9,207 bases of DNA, from contig JAKBCE010000092.1 of assembly GCA_021808195.1 (NCBI GenBank), positions 1 through 9,207 on the forward strand, given 5' to 3'. The position numbers and the translations under genes are program-made. The stretch comes from Pseudomonadota bacterium. Lineage in GTDB: Bacteria; Pseudomonadota; Gammaproteobacteria; Steroidobacterales; Steroidobacteraceae. Below, in pieces: positions 6,861-9,207 of the stretch; position 1 is the stretch's first letter; each line of letters starts with the position of its first letter. The notes beneath the pieces are model-generated. The model saw only the letters and a program-made list of their open reading frames with translations. It had not been told where the DNA came from and ran no database searches.

Positions 6861-7469
6861 ATGAGTCTTCAGCGACTGTTTCCGACGGTGATCTACGCCC
6901 GGCGAGTGCCAGCCGCGGCCCGGCTCGGGCCGCGGCTGCTGCGCGAATGCCGGCAGCTGCAGCTGGATGATGCGGGCGGACGGCGCTGGTCGGCGAAGAA
7001 TTATCCGGGCGGCTATACCTCGTATGGCTCGGCGTTCCGAATGCACCAGCTGTCGCCGACGTTCGCAGCGCTGGAGCGGGCGATCGATCCGCACGTGGCG
7101 GCGTTCGCCCGCGCGCTCGAGCTCGATCTGACTGGCCGGGCGCTCAGCATGACCGACTGCTGGGTGAATATCATGCCGCGCGGTACCGCGCACGGGCTGC
7201 ACTTGCACCCGCTCGCGACGATCAGTGGCACGTTCTATCTGAAGACCCCGCGCGGCTGCGCGGCTTTGAAACTGGAGGACCCGCGCCTCGAGCGGATGAT
7301 GGCCGCGCCGCCGCGGCGCCGCGGTGCGAGCCGCGCCAACCGGCCTTGGGTCGAGATCCCGGCGGCCGCCGGCAGCGTCGTGCTGTTCGAGAGCTGGTTG
7401 CGCCACGAGGTCCCGGCCAACCCAGCCGGTGAGCGCATCAGCATCAGCTTCAATTATGGGTGGTTCTGA
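6861..7469 (+). CDS. 2OG-Fe(II) oxygenase family protein, TIGR02466-like, substrate unknown
   Basis: A 202-residue protein with the pattern of the small 2-oxoglutarate/Fe(II) dioxygenase-like family TIGR02466 (Pfam 2OG-FeII_Oxy_5). The core is WVNIMPRGTAHGLHLHP followed by SGTFYLKTP, LKLEDPR, a P-x-G turn equivalent (IPAAAGSVVLFESWLRHEV) and ERISISFNYGW. Probable iron ligands come from the cluster H111/H114/H116 and from H182; R192 is placed to bind the 2-oxoglutarate carboxylate. The length is normal for the family and no signal peptide is seen. A basic PPRRRGASR insert lies before the second half of the fold. There is no Shine-Dalgarno before the ATG. It follows aceA by 24 bases on the same strand. 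Its product is 2-oxoglutarate-dependent and would release succinate, but a link to the glyoxylate shunt is only suggested by position. Confidence 0.82.
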   Translation: MSLQRLFPTVIYARRVPAAARLGPRLLRECRQLQLDDAGGRRWSAKNYPGGYTSYGSAFRMHQLSPTFAALERAIDPHVAAFARALELDLTGRALSMTDCWVNIMPRGTAHGLHLHPLATISGTFYLKTPRGCAALKLEDPRLERMMAAPPRRRGASRANRPWVEIPAAAGSVVLFESWLRHEVPANPAGERISISFNYGWF

Positions 7470-7556
7470 AGCCTGCGCCGCAGCCACGCTGCGCACGCGA
7501 TCGACAGCCCGCTAGAGTCTTCCGGTGTCCCGTTCAGTGCGGCGGTGGCGCAGAGT

Positions 7557-7581
7557 CGCCGGCGCGCAGCGCGCGCCGGCG
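7557..7581. terminator. 11-bp perfect GC hairpin between convergent oxygenase and slyD (candidate terminator)
   Basis: The arms CGCCGGCGCGC (7557-7567) and GCGCGCCGGCG (7571-7581) are perfectly complementary around a 3-base loop. It lies 18 bases past the slyD stop and 87 bases past the oxygenase stop, so it can serve both transcripts. No T-tract follows on either strand (TTCAAC on plus, ACTCTG on minus), so it may act as a 3'-end stabiliser or a non-canonical terminator. Confidence 0.55.
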
Positions 7582-7599
7582 TTCAACCGGGGCTTTGCC

Positions 7600-8085
7600 T
7601 CAGTGATCGTGGTGGCCGTGCGGTCCGTGCACGTGACCGTGGGACAGTTCTTCCTCGGTGGCGGCCCGCACGTCTTCGATTCGCACCTCGAAGTGCAGGC
7701 TCTTGCCCGCCAGCGGGTGGTTGCCGTCGAGGGTCACCATGTCGCCGAGGATCTTGGTCACCGTGACGGCTTGGGTCCCTTCGGGGCTCTGCGCATGCAG
7801 GCGCATTCCGATCTTCACATCCTTGATCCCACGCAGCGCCCGGCGCGGGACGTTCTGCACTAGACCCTGGTCATACTCACCGTAGCCTTGCGCAGGCGGC
7901 ACCGTGACGGAGAGCTCGTCGCCTGAATTCTTGCCCGTCAGTTCCTGCTCCAGGCCCGGGATGAGGTTGCCGTGACCGTGCAGGTAGGCGAGCGGCTCGC
8001 CGGCTTCCGAGCGGTCGATGACCGTGCCGGTGTCGTCTTTGAGGGTGTAGTGAATGCTGACGACGGAATCTGTGCCAATGGCCAT
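7600..8085 (-). CDS. slyD: FKBP-type peptidyl-prolyl isomerase, SlyD family
   Basis: A cytoplasmic prolyl cis-trans isomerase and folding helper; SlyD also binds nickel and other metals through its tail. The 161 residues follow E. coli SlyD closely: VVSIHYTLKDDTGTVID, LAYLHGHGNLIPGLEQELTG, the insert-in-flap chaperone domain (about residues 70-125, from AQGYGEYDQGL to VTLDGNHPLAG), LHFEVRIEDVRAATEEEL, then a short tail GHVHGPHGHHDH with seven histidines in the last 13 residues. The tail is shorter than the E. coli one (196 residues in total) and lacks its cysteines, so metal binding should be His-based only. The ATG at 8085 begins the standard N-terminus; GGAG lies about 9 bases upstream. It is convergent with the oxygenase gene and divergent from the small peptide gene. 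Confidence 0.93.
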   Translation of the reverse strand: MAIGTDSVVSIHYTLKDDTGTVIDRSEAGEPLAYLHGHGNLIPGLEQELTGKNSGDELSVTVPPAQGYGEYDQGLVQNVPRRALRGIKDVKIGMRLHAQSPEGTQAVTVTKILGDMVTLDGNHPLAGKSLHFEVRIEDVRAATEEELSHGHVHGPHGHHDH

Positions 8086-8120
8086 CGAAGGGGCTCCGGG
8101 AGTGCAGAAGAGGGGAAACG

Positions 8121-8137
8121 GCGCAGGGGACCTGCGC
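8121..8137 (-). other. Perfect 7-bp hairpin in the slyD leader
   Basis: GCGCAGG (8121-8127) and CCTGCGC (8131-8137) flank a 3-base loop, between the candidate slyD promoter and its start codon. It could act as an RNA hairpin in the 5' leader or as an operator half-site pair on DNA. It does not cover the ribosome-binding site. Confidence 0.45.
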
Positions 8138-8148
8138 GAATGGCCTGA

Positions 8149-8178
8149 ATTCTAGCGCGCGGAGCGGGGCGGCGTCAC
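8149..8178 (-). promoter_or_regulatory. Candidate sigma-70 promoter of slyD
   Basis: On the minus strand, GTGACG (8173-8178, 4 of 6 matches to TTGACA) and TAGAAT (8149-8154, 5 of 6 matches to TATAAT) are separated by 18 bases. The predicted leader is about 55-60 bases and contains the GCGCAGG/CCTGCGC hairpin. Confidence 0.5.
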
Positions 8179-8258
8179 GCCGGGGGGTGAGGGGCTCTAC
8201 CGAAAGGAATACGCGCACCGCCCTCGCGCTGTACAGAGCACGCACCCCCGCGATGGAC

Positions 8259-8287
8259 ATGTCACAGGGCCTTTGGATCTCTAGACT
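8259..8287 (+). promoter_or_regulatory. Candidate sigma-70 promoter of the 28-residue peptide gene
   Basis: ATGTCA (8259-8264) and TAGACT (8282-8287) are separated by 17 bases, each matching the consensus at 4 of 6 positions. The predicted start of transcription near 8294 gives a leader of about 27 bases. The left arm of the 9-bp inverted repeat lies in the spacer between the two elements. Confidence 0.5.
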
Positions 8288-8311
8288 TGCGCGCGCTGGT
8301 TAATCCAAAGG
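8270..8311. repeat. Perfect 9-bp inverted repeat around the small-gene promoter and ribosome-binding site
   Basis: CCTTTGGAT (8270-8278) and ATCCAAAGG (8303-8311) are exact reverse complements with a 24-base spacer, 33 bases apart from arm to arm. The right arm includes the AAGG of the ribosome-binding site and the left arm lies between -35 and -10. It could be a dyad operator, or a stem hiding the ribosome-binding site in transcripts that start further upstream. Confidence 0.6.
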
Positions 8312-8320
8312 AAGAAACAC

Positions 8321-8407
8321 ATGGTCATTGCTGCTTCTCAGATCCTCCTCACCTTCGCGCTGCTGATCGGCTACTCGATCGACACCATCGCCTCGAAGAG
8401 CGAGTAA
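8321..8407 (+). CDS. 28-residue probable single-pass membrane peptide, unrecognised
   Basis: A short open frame ATG...TAA with a ribosome-binding site AAGGAAG (8308-8314), GGA being 8 bases before the ATG, and a candidate promoter upstream. The peptide begins MVIAASQ, continues with a hydrophobic stretch ILLTFALLIGYSI able to cross the membrane once (about residues 3-21), and ends with a small polar tail DTIASKSE. Of the 27 codons after ATG, 23 end in G or C, the same bias as in the surrounding genes, which supports real coding. A hairpin follows 11 bases after the stop. I do not recognise it. Its size and shape resemble small subunits of membrane complexes such as KdpF or CydX, but it does not match their sequences as I know them, and no membrane complex is encoded nearby. 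It could also be a small membrane-stress peptide. Confidence 0.6.
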   Translation: MVIAASQILLTFALLIGYSIDTIASKSE

Positions 8408-8418
8408 TACGGTTCGAC

Positions 8419-8436
8419 CCCGCGCGTAGGCGCGGG
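8419..8436. terminator. 7-bp hairpin between the small gene and convergent prpB (candidate terminator)
   Basis: CCCGCGC (8419-8425) and GCGCGGG (8430-8436) pair around a GTAG loop. It lies 11 bases after the peptide stop and 7 bases past the prpB stop on the other strand. On the plus strand the following bases (CCGACATTCATTT) have only a loose T content, and there is no T-tract on the minus strand. It is well placed as a bidirectional 3' end. Confidence 0.5.
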
Positions 8437-8443
8437 CCGACAT

Positions 8444-9207
8444 TCATTTCGGAACGACGCTTTTGACGATGGACGCATCGAGCGTCTCATAGTCGGCGTA
8501 CGAAATCGTCTCGTAAAGTTCCTGGCGGGTCTGCATCCGGCCGATGAGGCTCTTCGGCCCGCCCTCGCGGGCGATCGTGGCGTACAGCTCCTCGTGGGCC
8601 CTCGCCGCGATCCGCAGCGCGCTCACCGGCCAGATCACCATCCGATAGCCCATGGCGCGGAACTCTTCGGCCGTGAAGTACGGCGTGCGGCCGAACTCCG
8701 TCATGTTCGCGAGCAGCGGCGCATCGATACGCGCGGCGAACTCGCGGAACATCTCCGCGCTGGTCAGGGCTTCCGGAAAGATCGCATCGGCGCCGGCCTC
8801 GAGATAGCGCCGGGCCCGGGCGACCGCACCGTCGAGTCCCTCGCTGGCTGCCGCGTCGGTGCGTGCGATGATGTACAGGTGACGCCGGGCGCGCGCCGCC
8901 GCGGCGATCTTGGCGGCCATCTCCTCGGGCGCGACCAGTCGTTTGTCGTTGAGGTGGCCGCACTTCTTCGGCAACACCTGGTCCTCGATGTGCACGGCGG
9001 CCGCACCGGCGTCCTCGAACGCGCGCACCATGTGCATGACATTCAGCGCTTCGCCATAACCGGTGTCCCCGTCGACCAGGACCGGCAGCGCGCTGGCGCG
9101 GCTCACCTGGCGGATGAACCCGCACACGTCCTCCACGGTGATGATGCCGAGGTCAGGCAAACCCATCGAGGCGCTCATCGCGGCACCCGAGAGGTACAGT
9201 GCCTCGA
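8444..9207 (-). CDS. prpB: Methylisocitrate lyase (5' part beyond the window)
   Basis: Splits 2-methylisocitrate into pyruvate and succinate, the last step of the 2-methylcitrate cycle that consumes propionyl-CoA. The frame stays open to the right edge: upstream of the ATG at 9178 it reads EALYLSGAA and continues into SASMGLPDLG, exactly the PrpB pattern around the start of the TIM barrel. So the gene enters from outside, and 253 residues are visible; about 40 N-terminal residues are missing. Motifs are PVLVDGDTGYG (magnesium ligands), VHIEDQVLPKKCGH with the catalytic cysteine, IIARTDAAASEGLD, DAIFPEALT, LANMTEFGRTPYF (characteristic of methylisocitrate lyases rather than isocitrate lyases), and a C-terminus MQTRQELYETISYADYE as in E. 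coli PrpB. The stop at 8444 is convergent with the small peptide gene. Other members of the ICL/PEP-mutase superfamily are less likely alternatives. Confidence 0.9.
   Translation of the reverse strand, partial: EALYLSGAAMSASMGLPDLGIITVEDVCGFIRQVSRASALPVLVDGDTGYGEALNVMHMVRAFEDAGAAAVHIEDQVLPKKCGHLNDKRLVAPEEMAAKIAAAARARRHLYIIARTDAAASEGLDGAVARARRYLEAGADAIFPEALTSAEMFREFAARIDAPLLANMTEFGRTPYFTAEEFRAMGYRMVIWPVSALRIAARAHEELYATIAREGGPKSLIGRMQTRQELYETISYADYETLDASIVKSVVPK

Noticed and set aside
3828..7496. 1222-codon open frame on the minus strand opposite aceB, aceA and the oxygenase
   Set aside because: It lies antisense to three genes with clear family motifs. Its product is Arg/His/Gln-rich without recognisable domains, as expected when GC-biased third positions remove stops from the opposite strand.
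7525..7863. 112-codon plus-strand frame starting with GTG 6 bases after TAGAGT, resembling the leaderless starts seen elsewhere
   Set aside because: It is almost wholly antisense to slyD and passes through the 11-bp hairpin; the translation has no family features. The TAGAGT-GTG spacing is probably chance.
8229..8236. 8-bp palindrome CTGTACAG in the slyD/small-gene gap, considered as a LexA-type site
   Set aside because: LexA boxes of gammaproteobacteria have CTGT and ACAG separated by 8 bases; here they are adjacent, and 8-bp palindromes occur by chance.

Overview
The window is GC-rich, densely packed bacterial DNA with short intergenic gaps. Protein similarity by eye points to a high-GC proteobacterium, most likely gammaproteobacterial (E. 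coli-type AceA, PrpB and SlyD are easy to recognise). I cannot fix the order or genus from sequence alone. There are eight protein-coding genes: one truncated at each edge, six complete, one of them a 28-residue small protein. I see no RNA genes, CRISPR array or mobile element. No stretch over 300 bases lacks a gene; the longest gap, 8086-8320, holds two divergent promoters.

Layout: (1) 1-2227, plus strand: the end of a branched-chain 2-oxoacid dehydrogenase operon, E1-beta (only its first residues missing) overlapping E2 by 4 bases. (2) 2228-3778, minus strand: a 516-residue XRE/IrrE-like/C-terminal-domain regulator of the short-chain acyl-CoA regulator type; its stop codon abuts the E2 stop codon. 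(3) 3779-3887: a divergent control region with an array of GTGAA half-sites. (4) 3888-6836, plus strand: aceB (malate synthase A) and aceA (isocitrate lyase), the two glyoxylate-shunt enzymes. (5) 6861-7469, plus strand: a small 2OG-Fe(II) oxygenase of unknown substrate, 24 bases after aceA. (6) 7600-8085, minus strand: SlyD-type FKBP prolyl isomerase with a His-rich tail. (7) 8321-8407, plus strand: an unrecognised 28-residue probable membrane peptide with its own promoter, ribosome-binding site and a 9-bp inverted repeat reaching into that site. (8) 8444-9207, minus strand: methylisocitrate lyase prpB, running off the right edge.

How it fits together (inference): branched-chain oxoacid dehydrogenase feeds valine, leucine and isoleucine catabolism, which ends in acetyl-CoA and propionyl-CoA. 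Acetyl-CoA assimilation needs AceB and AceA; propionyl-CoA goes through the 2-methylcitrate cycle, whose lyase is PrpB. The regulator between these sets belongs to a type that senses short-chain acyl-CoA status, and its promoter region is shared with aceBA. The region therefore reads as a C2/C3 acyl-CoA assimilation neighbourhood with a dedicated divergent regulator.

The least explained parts are the leaderless-looking starts of aceB and the oxygenase, the operator array, the small peptide with its inverted repeat, and strong hairpins lacking U-tracts at the convergent gene ends.
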